The notes beneath the pieces are model-generated. The model worked only from the letters and a program-made list of their open reading frames with translations, did no database searches and had not been told where the DNA came from. DNA of 64,000 nt from Styela clava. Lineage: Eukaryota > Chordata > Ascidiacea > Stolidobranchia > Styelidae. Every line of letters begins with the position of its first letter. The first letter of the stretch is position 1. Where the stretch lies: contig NC_135261.1 of NCBI RefSeq assembly GCF_964204865.1, positions 16,306,001-16,370,000 of the forward strand, given 5' to 3'. The translations under genes and the position numbers were made by a program. Positions 1 through 12,690 of the stretch are shown one piece after another.

Positions 1-3000
1 TTGATGACTCTTTGGTGTGTGTATTAACGTCCGCCGACCTTTGTATCGTTGTTTCTTCTTTTCGGAAAAGCCGTTTGAGAACTGTTCTTGTTTCTGCTCT
101 CATGGCACTGTGTAAAATTATGAACTGAAGTGAAATATATGTAAACCATATCTTGGTAAATTAATTATTATTGGTAGCAGTCCAACCCTCCCCAGCGATT
201 ATCTCTTATAAACTTTTCATAGACATAGTTACAATGCGTAACTTTTTTGAAGACAGCTTAATGCCTTAATGAATTTGAAATGTACATGAATGTGTAATAT
301 TACCTGGATGCTAGATTGTAGAAAATAGGGTTGAGACATTCCGAGATTCTCAAAAGCATGTGTGCCGCCATGGAATGCTGCCATGGTACTCTACCGTGAT
401 ATCCCTTTCCATAAAGTCTTGGCCACGAGATAGCCATTATTCGATATACTAAAAAATGTTTTAAAGTTGTTAAAATGAGCTACAAGTAGTATGCGGTATT
501 TTACTATAACGATTCGCGTAAAGAAAGATGAAGCGCACTCACTCATAAACAAAGGAAATTCACCTCTGCATAGTGTCTCTGTATATGATGTCTGAGCCGT
601 CATTTTATTTATTGCTATTTATCGCCTTATTGTGGTGCTTTTTATTATTGCGCAAGTTTATATGGCGGTCGCGCCTTACTCGCTAATTATACGACATAAT
701 TTAATCAATAGGCCTCTGGTCCGAGATATGATGAATGCACATGCAAAATTTGGAGCAGATTCAACCTCGCCTTCGTGAGATATCGCGTTCATCTAACAGA
801 CAAACAAACAGACAGACAGACAAATACCTATCAACATACTTACCGATCTTAAGATCGATAGATAACAACCCCGATCAGTGTTGAAAAATATTCTATGATA
901 ACAACAAATAAAGAAGTTGGGTCATATAATTTTTTAGCGCAACCAAACATTTTCGCACCGCTTGGGCTGTATATCACACCGAGTAACGGTCAATCACTAT
1001 CAGTGTGTTACCTGTGCAAGGCTCCTGGGCACATCGCGACTAACTTCATGGCAAAAGCAATACTATGGATCCATATTAACGTATTGGGCGAAAATGTTCG
1101 GAAAGAATGGGTAATCAAGCCAAGAACGAGAAAATTGCCTGAGCGTGTATTACAGGAATGTGGGAAAAGTGATCCTGTTTCTTGAACGGTGACAACCCGC
1201 TGAAGGTTTCGTCACGCCATGTAAATGAGTTAAATAAGTACCTCGTCTCAAAAGGGTCTCCAACATTAGAATAAAAAGCTAGCCTGTGTGAGAGATATTT
1301 CGGATACAGACCAAAGACCCGGGATAGAAATCATTGGCAAAAGAGGTCGCACTGGGACTCGCAACAAACTCAAGCTACAACCAGTGCAGCAACAGCCCCG
1401 ATTAACTATATCAACCCAACTGGACTGAACAAGAGATGCAGCAAGGCCTGGATTTAGCGGAAAACTAGTACGGAAGTTGATAGAACCTGTCCATCAACTT
1501 CCCGAAAAAACGTTACCCTGTAAATATTTTAAAAAAAATTTAAAAAACTATGAAAACCTGCATCTGTTCACTTTTTTGGGGATGCCGAAAAACCCCGATG
1601 ACATAAATTTTATTGATTTTTTTTTCGTGTGGGGGGGGGGGGGGAACTAATGTATTTAAGGGTTGATGGAAGCGGAGCCACATTTTTGCTGATACCGGTA
1701 GCGTACCAAACTTAATGACAATGGAAACATCAAAACAGGCATACCCGCAAAGTTGGGAATACCGCCCACCCCTTACCATGAGTCTAAAAGGCCTAGGCGG
1801 ATTATGTGACGACTTTTTTGTAAGGTCCGACGCGAAAGGGCAACTTATAGAGTCTAAAGTAAGTACATATCCACCAAGCGTTTCTGGCCAAGAACGGAGT
1901 TCAAAAGGTCAGATATCAAAACAAACAAAAAGTGGCCGAATCCGTAGGATAGAGCCCGAGCCCTGACTCGAGGGGTAAAGTCTTGGACTTCCAGGTTGAA
2001 GCACGGAGTGCAGGCAAATCTTTCGTCATGCTTAAACCAAATAGACAAGTTACGACGTGCGAACCAATAGGAAATTATGTATTGAAATAAGGCACGTCAA
2101 ACGAAGTAAGAGTAGAATCACAAAGGTTGAGCGCTGAGGCGATAGCCATTGCAAAAGAAGCCCATGTCCCGCCAGAACTTAATTCACCTAAAAATACCAT
2201 GATCTCGGGAAAAAATTGAGTAAAGTATATGGACCATATGCCAGAAAATTAGAAGATTAGGCTTACTTGCAGGAAGTAATGCAAGGCAGTGAAAGGGCTA
2301 TCGTTACAGAAAGTGACTTAGCATCAGCTTACGACCATACGATAGGAACTGCGCCAGCGTATAATGAATATGCTGGTAACGAAACACTATATCATGTAAC
2401 ACGGGCAAAAAACGTAGAATTCATGCCACAAACTGGGCTGGAATCCCTGACGCAAAAGTACATACATTTCACAAGGACTAAAAAAGGAAAAAGTTTGGAA
2501 GAAAATGAAAAAAAATCTCAATTGATCCAAACGCGCTGAGAGAAAGGGGTTTATTGGTATAGGAAACAACTGACCCAAACGTGTTATTATGTGAGGGGCC
2601 GATACCAATGGAACTGATCAAAATCAGGGAGATTGACAAAAATACGAGCTGACCGCCTGAGCCGACTTATTTCTAGAATAAAAGCATCGTCTCGTTGTGT
2701 TTTATGAACTGTTAAAATATATGTGAGACGAAATGCAGCCGCGGGTTGTTAATGTGGCCCAATTATTGCCTGCTCTTTTCATTTATAAATTTAGCATAAA
2801 TGACGACATCAGGCACACCGCCATTGCGTCAACCTCTAGTTTATATAATTAGGTTGCACTAACGATGGTAGTGGCAATCTGTTTGAGCCAAGGAAATTCT
2901 TTCCAATCTTCCAACGAACGATAAGAATACCAAGTTTTGAAAATATGGCAATTCGGTTTATATTAATTTAAATATAAGATGATCATATTTTCTCACCTAT

Positions 3001-5606
3001 ATCAGGTAAGTATCCAAGCAGAAATGAAGCAAGAATCAATGAAAGTTGCAATAAAGCGAAATTCTCCTTTTTAACATCAGTGTTTGATCTGTTATCTGCC
3101 AATGGAAAATATAAAAAATACGATAATCTCAAAACGTTAAAATAAGGCTTCCTAAAATTGAAAAGCACATAAAACCTACATGATAAAGTGTAATTCTGCT
3201 TGCTTGAGCGAGGACATTTTTGATTATGTTTACTGTGAGCGGTCAGTGACGTGCTCAGAGGTGCTCGTGAACTCACAACAAAGAAAAATTTTGATCGTAT
3301 TTTCCCGCGCTATTTAATTAAGTGACGCTTATTGCAGGCCTTATAACATTCAACAGTCATTTTATTAAATTTGCAATAGCTTGCTCCATCTGGCTGTAAT
3401 TGCGGCTTGTTTATAGGACTACATTGTTATTGCACTTTAAATCCCAATGGTTGAATAATAATAACTTTAATCATTTACCTTTTATACTTTTCCTTCTTAT
3501 GGCTACCAGGATTACGAGATAAAACGAAAGAAGAGCAACGGCACATATTGGAAAGTACAGAAATATCGGAAATGCGAAAAGCATATATCGCCGTAAGACA
3601 ATTAGCCTGAGATCATACAAATATAATATTTTATGTATTTGTATACATACTATACACGATAATTGAGAATTCGTCGTAGAATAGTTATAATAAACCCGAC
3701 ACAGTCACGACTTTAATGCATAGAGACTAAGAAATTAACAAAATTTGTCTCGTGTGTTTATCTGATTTATCGAATATTTGACAAGGTTGTGTATGTGTCC
3801 GGGCTATTTTGAAACCCTGAATGAAAAATTGGTCATATGTTGTTTATTGTATCAAACCTGATCTGAGAAACTTTTTATTTAACTTTTTATTTATTATAAC
3901 AATACAAACCAGGAACCAAGTCAATACTATTTTCTTTTTGTCTAATGTGTCAGAAATAGTTCAAGAATGTATATATATATATATAAATATCAACTATTGA
4001 AAGATTTATAAAATAGGTAATAATACTAACTTTGCCAATTGAGAAGTACAAGCTTTTCTAAATGTAACTAAATTCGATGGAAGTACCGTAGGAAACCAGA
4101 AGTAGAAGACAAAGTTTGCTAAAAACGTCTCCACCCAAATTCCCAATGCCACTATCTGAATGGAGATAAAACAAAAAATATTATATTTTCTTTTAAACAT
4201 CCTTTCAAGTTGTGGAATTCAGAGTTTAGAGCAAGAGGTTTACCTTTACTATATAAGGAGTGATCTTTTTCAATAGATGAGGGAATTTTATTCCGGTTAT
4301 TCGTAAGATTAAAAATACCAAAATATGTTGAATGGTTACGTTGTTCGTCCAAAAATCAATAGCTAGTGTTGTCTGAAAATTAATATTTTTAATTTTTTTT
4401 AATATTTATTTATGATAGCTTCAACTGTTCGAAAAGGTACAAATAGTTTGAAAAACACTTTACAAATGTAGTAAGCAGTTTGTTGATATTTCATTATATA
4501 TATAAAACTAGATTTTGCTGCGATCTACTATAAAACTAAATAAAATTAACGTATGAGCTACAATACCTTACAGAAGAAAACTGGAAGAGAAAATTTAGAG
4601 TATCCGAAGGTTCGACGATATAGCACAAATGGACTGTAACATGCTGATAAAAAATCAGAAACACAGAGACTCATCAACATAATGTTAAATGGAGATCTGA
4701 ATTGAAAACGATTAGAACTATGAACTTAACTTCAATTATCGGGATTACATTTCGTATTATGAAACTATTTAGGATTAGCAGTTTTGCAGGCAAATCGACC
4801 TGTATGCTTTCGCTTGTGGAAAACGTTGTTCCAATTAAGCAGATATAATCTACGTTCACCTTCGCCAGCCAAGTATGCCAGCGTTCAGTCAAATATTTGT
4901 GTCATTTACTTGTATATGTAAATAGGTATAAAAAAAATATATGCTTCATGACTCTTTCGGAAGTTTATCGTGTTATAAAAAAAGCAAAATATAATATTAT
5001 TACTTTTTCAACTTATCTGATCCGGCAATTACAAAGAATGTCACAGCATTTGCAAAAATTCCAAACGCCGAAAACAAGCCAACGAATACAGCCAGAATTA
5101 TTCCTTCAGAATATGTAAAAAGATTTCTATCCGGATTTCCCCTAAAATATTAAACATATATATTAATTAATCCATTTCGTTTCAAACGCCCCCTTAAGCA
5201 AGATGAATTAAATTAAGCGTTGGGCGGAAAATTGTGATATATACAAGAAATTAAATAAAATTACATTCAATTTATGGTTCAATTTTTAATTTAATTGCCG
5301 TGGAAACGTATATTTATAGACACAAAGATCAAAAACGTATAAAATTAGGAATTTATTTATTTGGAGACGTCTTGAAAACAAAGTCAACTGCGCAGATTTG
5401 TATTCTCGTGGTTGGTATTGTACTTAGATAGATAAGTTAAAGAAACAGATATTTTACTAAATATGATATAGTTCGTGGACCCCAAAATACAATCCTTGTT
5501 AGAAAATCACTTACGTTATGTTAGCTCTCTCCGTTGTAAAATTATCTGAGATTGTTGTCATTATGTCATCCCAGTAACTAATAGAAACATTCTCCATCTT
5601 GTTCAT
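1..5606 (-). CDS. Class A (rhodopsin-type) GPCR, paralogue B, 3' end beyond window
   Basis: Seven-transmembrane receptor on the minus strand. Coding exons in order: 5606-5515, 5141-5004, 4696-4567, 4372-4244, 4155-4031, 3606-3479, 3095-2997, 448-304, and 107 to beyond position 1. Phases are continuous and every junction is GT-AG. Exon lengths equal those of the neighbouring paralogue except the first, the eighth and the unfinished last. The start is the first ATG; a second ATG three codons on lines up better with the paralogue. TM1 has a conserved Asn, TM2 has LCVSDFLSAC, the end of ECL1 has the disulphide Cys (VFFCK), and TM7 has NPIFY. At the bottom of TM3 the usual D/ERY is replaced by LRI, Arg kept. 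The cytoplasmic tail is basic and unfinished. Intron 7 is about 2.5 kb, far longer than its counterpart, because of a retroelement relic. Ligand unknown; surface membrane receptor by family. Confidence 0.85.
895..2660 (+). mobile_element. Decayed retroelement remnant in intron 7 of GPCR B
   Basis: Plus-strand reading frames broken by many stops and frameshifts. Near 1000-1060 there is a zinc-knuckle-like motif (CYLCKAPGH) whose fourth ligand is changed from Cys to Phe. Near 1680-1720 an FADTGS motif resembles the active site of a retroviral-type aspartic protease. Further in-frame stretches lie at 1990-2210, 2267-2539 and 2570-2650, the last rich in charged residues and not recognised. Knuckle followed by protease is the order of gag-pol in LTR retroelements, so I infer an old LTR-type element. 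I see no convincing LTRs, reverse transcriptase or integrase, so the family is unassigned. It is antisense to the host gene and clearly non-functional. Confidence 0.45.
1631..1644. repeat. Poly-G run
   Basis: Fourteen consecutive G residues inside the retroelement remnant, in an intron. Likely unstable in length and prone to sequencing error. Confidence 0.9.
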
Positions 5607-8600
5607 TTATTGTTTTTCAGTTTCCGCTCTTCACAAATTTGACATATTCTAACACAGTGAAGATAAAAACTTAGAACATCACAAAATTGTTCAGTTTATC
5701 AAATATAGAACGCCAATTGTCATGAATAACTGAAGCAATACTTGTTGCCGTTTGAATATAGGATGTTATGTAATGGGCAACTGAAGGTAATTGCGATCAA
5801 TTGAATTTGAAGCTTAGTTAATATATATTGATTTAGAGTTATGGAATGGCAAACTGCAAATGAATTTTAAAATGCCGTATATATAATTAACGAGAATTAT
5901 TATCAATTATCATTTCAATTTTAATGATATCTGCGACGAACCTTTTCACTATATTAACAAAATTTGGATACGATTGGAAATTATATCTCTAACAACTTTA
6001 ATAATAAATATAATAATAACATTGACATGCCTCTTTAATTCAGTAAATAATAGTTTATATCAATTAACACATATTCAATTAATTGATTTGCGCCGTAATT
6101 GATATTTTGGTTCGATATTATTGATGTACCCGATTTGAAAAAATAAAGGGGATAAAAGGCAAATGTATATGAAGTTCAACTTCGTATAAATGAAAGCGAA
6201 ATATGAATATTTTTTTATTAAATCATACATTATTAGAATGTGCTTGGATGACCTTTTGGCAAAGATTAGGTAATTAAAATAACACATTTGTGAAAATAAA
6301 TTGCGAACACGAATATATTGTTCTTTTACTATTCTGTTCTTCACCAACAACTTTTCTCACGAATTTCCGCCCTCGTCAAAATCATAAACTGAAGAATTTG
6401 ATATTTTATATAGTATTCACGACTCAATATTGTTTCATAGCAGAGACAAATTGAAACAATATATCAATGAAACCTTTCCATATTTATCCAAGTAAAAATG
6501 ATTTTTTTTATAATTTTGGCAATTTTTATTGAAACTTCTGAGCGTGCTTAACACAAAATAAGTAACTGACTGTTTGGAATATAATGATAATGCAATATTA
6601 TGGTATTTACCAAGGGATAGTAATCATTATGGTGCTGAAATAACATTATGTTAATCTATAATTTAGCTCTGGAAATATCAAAAATGTGTTTATATTTTGT
6701 AATCATTATTTACTTTTGTTAAATACAGGATAACCCCAAAAATATAACCCAATAATTTCTCAATCACTTCCACTGAAATGAAGAAAGTAAATAATATTGT
6801 TTACGTTTGAAATTCTATCTGCGTATGGTTGTATCCAGTAATTTAGGACGCTATGGCAAAAAATTATGATTTCTCTAAAATTTATTCAAAATGACCCATT
6901 CAGGGTGGGAAACAACATTTTTTGATTACTAACTTTTTTTTTTTGCTGAAGCGCTCTTTCTGCAGTATAGACATCTCAGTAACAAAAATAATGTTACCTG
7001 GAGCATAGCACCGACCTATGAGTCACAGAATGAGTCTTATAATGACCATTACACTTAGTAAAGTATACGACATCGGTAGGCATTTTCAAACATGGCACAA
7101 TCGGCTGTCCATAGCTGTGGGAGCGGGGTATTCGAAATGCAATGTGTATCAGTGTATTTTTCAAACAATTGGCGAACTCAAGGGTGCAATCGCGTCAAAA
7201 TCAGAGAAATCCTCAGACAGAAGTGAAGGTAAGAAATGTTCCCTCGTTTTAATTATGGGCTCTAGGTTGTGTTCTAGAAAAGTTTTCTACAATATCTATT
7301 TTTGTTGTCATGCCAGTCTTGCTATATAATTTAATTTTATTAGCGCTGTAGATTCACATTCGGTTAAATGAAATGATTTATTATCCAACATATGATACTA
7401 ATAATTAATTGCATGTATTATTTCCATGATTTATAACATGCGAGCCCCAAATATATTTTAATGAGCCAACTTTGCTGTCTATTCCTACTAATAATATGGC
7501 ATCCTTTAGTTCTCCCGCAGGCCGCTCTCTTCTGTTTGTGTTTTTAGTGAGCGCAACTCTGTTATTGAGCTCTGGGATTTTGCTAATGGTAAGTTCTATC
7601 TGTCACGTTTGTTTTCATTGATGTAGTTAATATTTGGAGTGATGGTCATACGAATAGATTAAATTGTGTGTGAATGCTGGAATAAACTGACTCACTGATG
7701 TCCGTTACTACTGCAATAAAGTCAAAACAACAAATGTTAGTAAATAGTCTATTTGGGAATGGGCTTTTTAAGTATTTCTGGTGTTACCGCACATTGAATC
7801 ACTCCATATTCCGAGTTGGGTGAAAGCACCAGTTATTACCTGCGGTGAGTGCGAGTGATTAACAATTTTGCGCAACGGAAGCCAGTGTGTATCCAGCGCC
7901 GAGGAAGTCCTTTGAACATAACTTTTGTGTCGAACTTCCTAAGTTACTGAATATTTTTTGGTACAATCATGTACAAAAATTTCCAATCCATAGAAGTCAC
8001 CGTTTACTTGATGAACAGTTGCTTATTCATGAGTGTAATCAATAAAGTACAGTATATATATAATATGCAATTTTTATTCCTGCTACAGCAACCTGGCTAA
8101 AATCCTGCAGATGCCCATACTGCCATAACTGATAAATAACATACAGACATAGCATAAGCATTGTATATTTTATTTCGGAGCAGCACCAATATTTGAAAAA
8201 AATATCAAATACAGCCACCACAGTAAAAACAAAACATGAATAAATTGGTAATATTAAATCAACTATAATCAAAAGCATTGAAGTAATAAATCAACGTATA
8301 AGTGGGGGAGAGAAACAGTCTTTTGGTTATGCTCTCTATTGCTATACATGCTCAATGTATGACTGATTATATTTTAAACCTGGCGAAGCTGATCTATTAT
8401 CAAGGTTTTTTAAAGCACTGAGCATGATTAGTTTGGTAGTTTGATTTTCTGATTTGAAAAATTTTGTTTTCTGCCGTATATTCGATGTGGCTTTAAGTAT
8501 CTCTGTGTTCTCAACAAAGTCAGTAGTTTATTTTTTCACCATACTGAAAGCACACTACATATAAAAATTGCAATTAATTATGAAAAAACATTTCAGGGTG

Positions 8601-8923
8601 AGGGGTGCCGCGGGAAACCAATATATATTACTTATCGAACAGCGGACCCATAATAAAGTCTAACAGAAAATTATAATAAAAATTCGAATTATTAATTGTT
8701 ATTTGAAAAAATGAATAAATACGTCAAGGCGACCTAGCAGTCACGCATTTCAACAACAACAACAAAACGACTCCATGCACCATCAATCTAAGTAGCCGTG
8801 GCGACAGCAAATTCGCAATGAGGCGTCTAAGTCAAAACATTCGAATAGTCGAAACCCTGCAATTTCATTGCAGACAAATGCGATGAAAGTGAGATTATAA
8901 ACATGCAAAAAAAAATAAATGTT
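5607..8923. other. Intergenic region between the two GPCR genes
   Basis: About 3.3 kb of AT-rich DNA between the start of GPCR B and the stop of GPCR A. Translated stretches here show no recognisable domain and none matches the GPCR exons, so I see no third receptor copy. The only coding-like signal is a possible signal-peptide exon at 7496-7588 (separate entry). The rest appears to be spacer with the presumed promoter of GPCR B at the low end and the 3' end of GPCR A at the high end. Confidence 0.5.
7496..7588 (+). CDS. Possible orphan first exon encoding a signal peptide or signal anchor
   Basis: An ATG at 7496 opens 31 codons that end exactly at a consensus GTAAGT donor (7589). The peptide starts MASFSSPAGR and continues with about 20 uncharged, Leu/Val/Phe/Ser-rich residues, as in a signal peptide or type II anchor. 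I could not find a following exon on the plus strand before the GPCR A gene, and an overlapping reading frame after a CAG acceptor at 7519-7521 is also open, so this could be chance. If real, it would be the start of a small secreted or membrane protein lying between the two minus-strand GPCRs. Confidence 0.22.
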
Positions 8924-11922
8924 TTATACTGCTGATTGTGCCGATTTCGTCATATCCGTAGTATGGGATTCTGTTGTACCCCCATGTGTTTTTTCGTGTG
9001 AGTTTCCATTCACCTGAGATGATTTTCGACAACACATCCGTCTAAGAAACTGCTTACTGTGATCTCTTAATGTGCTGCATAGGAATATATGAACATATAG
9101 TTATGCAAATGTTTAAATGTTACCTAATCAATATAATTTATATTACCTGGATGCTACGTTGTAGATGATTGGATTGAGGCATTCTGATACCCTCAAGCAG
9201 ATGTGAGTTATCATTGAGTGCTGCCACGGACCTCTTCCATGGTATGCAACCTTTTTCCATAATTGAGTAATAATTACAAATCTGTAAGCTGAAAAAAAAA
9301 AAAATATAATATACTTTCTTTAATTAAAACCGAAAATGAATAACAAAATTTACTCACAAATATCTGGTATGTAACCAAGCATGAACGAGCCCATTATCAG
9401 TGAAAGTTGGAGGAGTGCAAAATTTTCTTTACTGACGTCAATATCTGCGTTACTTTCTAGAACCAAAAATATATACAATTTCACGTAGAAATTTTTCGAT
9501 CTATTTACGCACAAGTTCACTAATTTCTCACCTTTTCTCATGTTTCTCCTTTGATATATCAGAAAAACAAGATATACTGAGAGCAGAATTAGGGAGCATA
9601 GTGGAATATACAGAAATATGGGATATGCAATGTACAAATACATTTTCACGAAGAAAACTCTAAAAATAAAACGAAAAAACGCTAAATTATTAACATTTCA
9701 AATTCTCATTCATATAAGTAGTAAAACTGTTAAAGATGTTAGTTGCTATGGTAAGTTGCTCAGACATCACAAGATACTAATATATATATGTAATTGAAAG
9801 AAAGAAAAATTTTGAAAACGTCTGCAACTTTTGAGTTAATAGTAAATATTCTAAACAATATTATAATATAGTATTTTGTATTAAACCAATTTTTATCTAT
9901 TGGCACATATAGTAGGCTATTATTTTTTAAAATTAGATTTGCGCCGATGAACACTGGCGCTACTGCAAACTGAATTCAACGCAATTGAACTTAAACGCTG
10001 CAGTGTTCGGGGGGTGTTTTCGGTCCTGAGCTGACGCGGATGACCATCGAATCGCCCCCCTTAGTTTATACTGAATCACTTTGCGTATGTTGTTGTATGT
10101 ACTAATTATTGTTTCAACAACCGTTTTTTTTTTCTGGTTGACGACATAATAAATTCTCTCTTCTCCTTCTCATGTCTGGAATTTCAGCAACATCGAACTA
10201 CAGTACTCTAAACTTCCATAAATCTGAAGGCATATTGCTGATACAACGAACCTTCATTTATATACTTTAGAAAGTTTGACATCCAGTGATGCAATTGCTT
10301 ACCTGAATATTTTATAACGGATGAATGAAATTTAACAATTGATGAAAGGGCGAACAAAATCGAAAAATGGTTGCAACATTTAAACTGACTTACTTTTTTG
10401 TATCTGTGGAGCATGCTCTAATGGCTTTTGCTATTCCTGGAGGGTAAACCGTTAGCATGGAAAAGTAGAATACGTAATTTACCAAAAAAGTTTCAATCCA
10501 TATTGTTGCGGTCAGTATCTGTTAATTTAATTAATAAGTTTTGACAGCGTCCTCTGATGAAAGGACTATTTATTTCAGTTTGTTACCGGTATTCAAATAA
10601 ATAGGTATACGATTTTAGGCTGGGTACAATATGTAAAAACATGATCGCGCATGCGATCCACTCACCCTAGCCTTGGTCGCGGTAAACTGCTTCATTCGAT
10701 GTGGGAATTTTATTGCAGCGATTCGAAGTATTGTGAAGACTAGGATATGTTGAATTGTCACGTTGTTTGTCCAAAAGTCGAGAGCAACTGTGTTCTAAAA
10801 ATCATGAACTAACAAATTAAAGATGAATAGCATGCTACTATCTGTAACATAACATGTAATCTAGTAAATATTTGATTTGAATTAATTAGCTCTTATCTGT
10901 TCATACATAGTTTATATATATATAAGTTTCTTCCGGAATTGTTTAATATGTCGTTATTCATAGCTGACTTAAATTTAGTCGGCAAATAAAGAAGAAAAAT
11001 TGTTTGAAGAGATTATGGACAACAGTTACACATATTATATATCCTTTTTCACTTTTTGATTTATGTCTCTTGTTAAAATCGGAGTCGACTATTTTTTCTG
11101 TGCGTGAGAGAAATGGGTTAACGACACGACATGATTTTAATTTAATTACCTTACAAAAGAATACGGGTAAACGATATTCGAAATATCCATAGGATCGTCG
11201 ATACAAGACAAATGGACTGTCGCAAGCTGAGAGAAAATCAGAAACGCATAAACTCATTATCATGATGTTGAACGGAGATCTGGAAAAAAAGCAAGGTTTT
11301 TATAATCTCAAGTGGCCCAGTAATCCTAATAAACGGCGTAAATATTTTGACATCGTGTAGTCTGTGGCCCGCGGGTCAAATGCGACTCACAAGGAAGTAT
11401 ATTGTTGTTGTTATGCATTTTTTTGCTAAATACCTACGTACCAGAAATAATAATATATACTTCAAAACAATAGAATTTGTCTTAACGGCATATATCTATT
11501 AATATGTAACTTATTTAAATCTAAAGCTAAAAAGATATTGATGACATAGAAAGTACTAACTTCGATAATTTCTTTGAAGAGACAATGACAATGAACGTAA
11601 GAGCATTGGTACAAATTCCGAAAACGAAAAAGACAGCAATAGCCACAGTCAACACCAATGTTTCTGAATAAAAAAATAGTCCTGCACCCCATTCGTTTCT
11701 GAAAAATATTTATTTGAAGCCATTAAAACATTACCAATAATTCGTCATTTCAGAGAAAAATAAGTTTTAGAGATATTACTTCACATTGTGTCACATTGTA
11801 AATCTTCAGTTAATTAACAAAATACAGAAAAGCGCCTACCCAATTGCAGGGGCTTCTGTAGTTAAATTTGTTGTGAGGATTGATATATTGCGAGTCCACG
11901 AATCAGTCGAGCTATTTTCCAT
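8924..11922 (-). CDS. Class A (rhodopsin-type) GPCR, paralogue A, complete
   Basis: Complete receptor of 374 residues in nine coding exons: 11922-11840, 11698-11561, 11279-11150, 10794-10666, 10518-10394, 9659-9532, 9456-9358, 9288-9147, 9074-8924. Residues 1-30 are an extracellular tail with N-glycosylation sequons. TM1 has Asn59, TM2 Asp88 (LCVSDF), and Cys116 at the top of TM3 can pair with ECL2. Arg141 lies exactly 25 residues on, as class A numbering (3.25 to 3.50) requires, but in an ILRIAAI context rather than DRY. TM6 contains GYIP, TM7 NPIIY at 316-320. The tail has a Cys-Cys pair (possible palmitoylation) and ends SAV, which fits a class I PDZ ligand. The first Met is favoured by its position before the sequons. 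Tandem paralogue of the receptor at 1-5606. No close family recognised; ligand unknown. Confidence 0.88.
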
Positions 11923-12523
11923 CTCTACATCAAACTAGTAACAACCACACTGCATCTGGAAAAACGAATCGGTACCTATTGAAATATAATTTATATATAT
12001 GTAATGAGTAATAATACCATTACTCAAGAAATCAATATACAAGCATGTATTTACTCCATTACTGTTAATATTTTGAATGGATAATTGCTCTGTGTTGGTA
12101 ATAAAATTGATGAGCGCTTCGATATACTTTCAATGTGCAAGTTGTCATTAGTCAGAAAATGAAGCTATGTAAACATTTACAATCTTTATATTTTGAATTT
12201 ACAAATTAACATAAATTAAATGTCTTTTAGATGCTACTCTTTTTTAGGAATAAATCGAATTTGCGGGTGTCACGACTTCCATTTTTTATTTTTTACAGTC
12301 GGGAAACATTTTTATAAATCTATTAATATCTCAAAAAATTGACTTTTCTTTTGTTTTATTAACAACAGTAAGTCAGTATTAGCCAAGCAATGGCGTAGCT
12401 TTAAACATATAGAGCACGGGTCACGTGACTTTGTTTACTGGACGACAAAAAACAAAAACGTCCATTTGGCTCCTGTCAGCTGCAAGTCGGTTTATACGTT
12501 TCCGTTTTGTTTGGCTGTTGAAA
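11923..12523. other. Upstream region of GPCR A
   Basis: Six hundred bases between the GPCR A start codon and the THAP relic. Presumably holds the promoter and 5' UTR of GPCR A. No gene or clear repeat recognised. Confidence 0.5.
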
Positions 12524-12690
12524 TTGGTTATTTCGTATTGTTCCGTTGGCTGTACGTATAGTATAGAAAACGAAATTGATCTTTAGTTATATTCTACTGT
12601 TTTCAAAAGATCCGGAACGTCGCGCAATGTGGATATCATCTATTGGCAGGACTGCTTGGTGTCAAGTCCAGAAGTCATATCCTCTCCTCT
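12524..12690 (+). pseudogene. Broken THAP zinc-finger domain
   Basis: The first part reads SYCSVGCT, the Cys-x3-Cys opening typical of THAP C2CH zinc fingers. After a stop, a shift of one base at about 12,584 continues as FSKDPERRAMWISSIGRTAW, matching the FPKDP...R..W...I.R..W core of THAP domains. The expected initiator Met is now a Leu codon, and the distal Cys and His ligands are not recognisable. A possible continuation in another frame lies at about 12,838-12,980 (SAFKKEAMLKYMDTE, then AVTMPKN, resembling the AVPTxFPKN end of THAP domains). THAP domains bind DNA and occur both in host factors and in P-element-type transposases. Which of these this was cannot be told. Lost start and frameshift make it a relic. 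Confidence 0.6.

Noticed and set aside
8039-8278. Hydrophobic minus-strand open frame as a GPCR exon
   Set aside because: Does not match any exon of the paralogues; the complete nine-exon set of GPCR A is already accounted for with its stop at 8,924.
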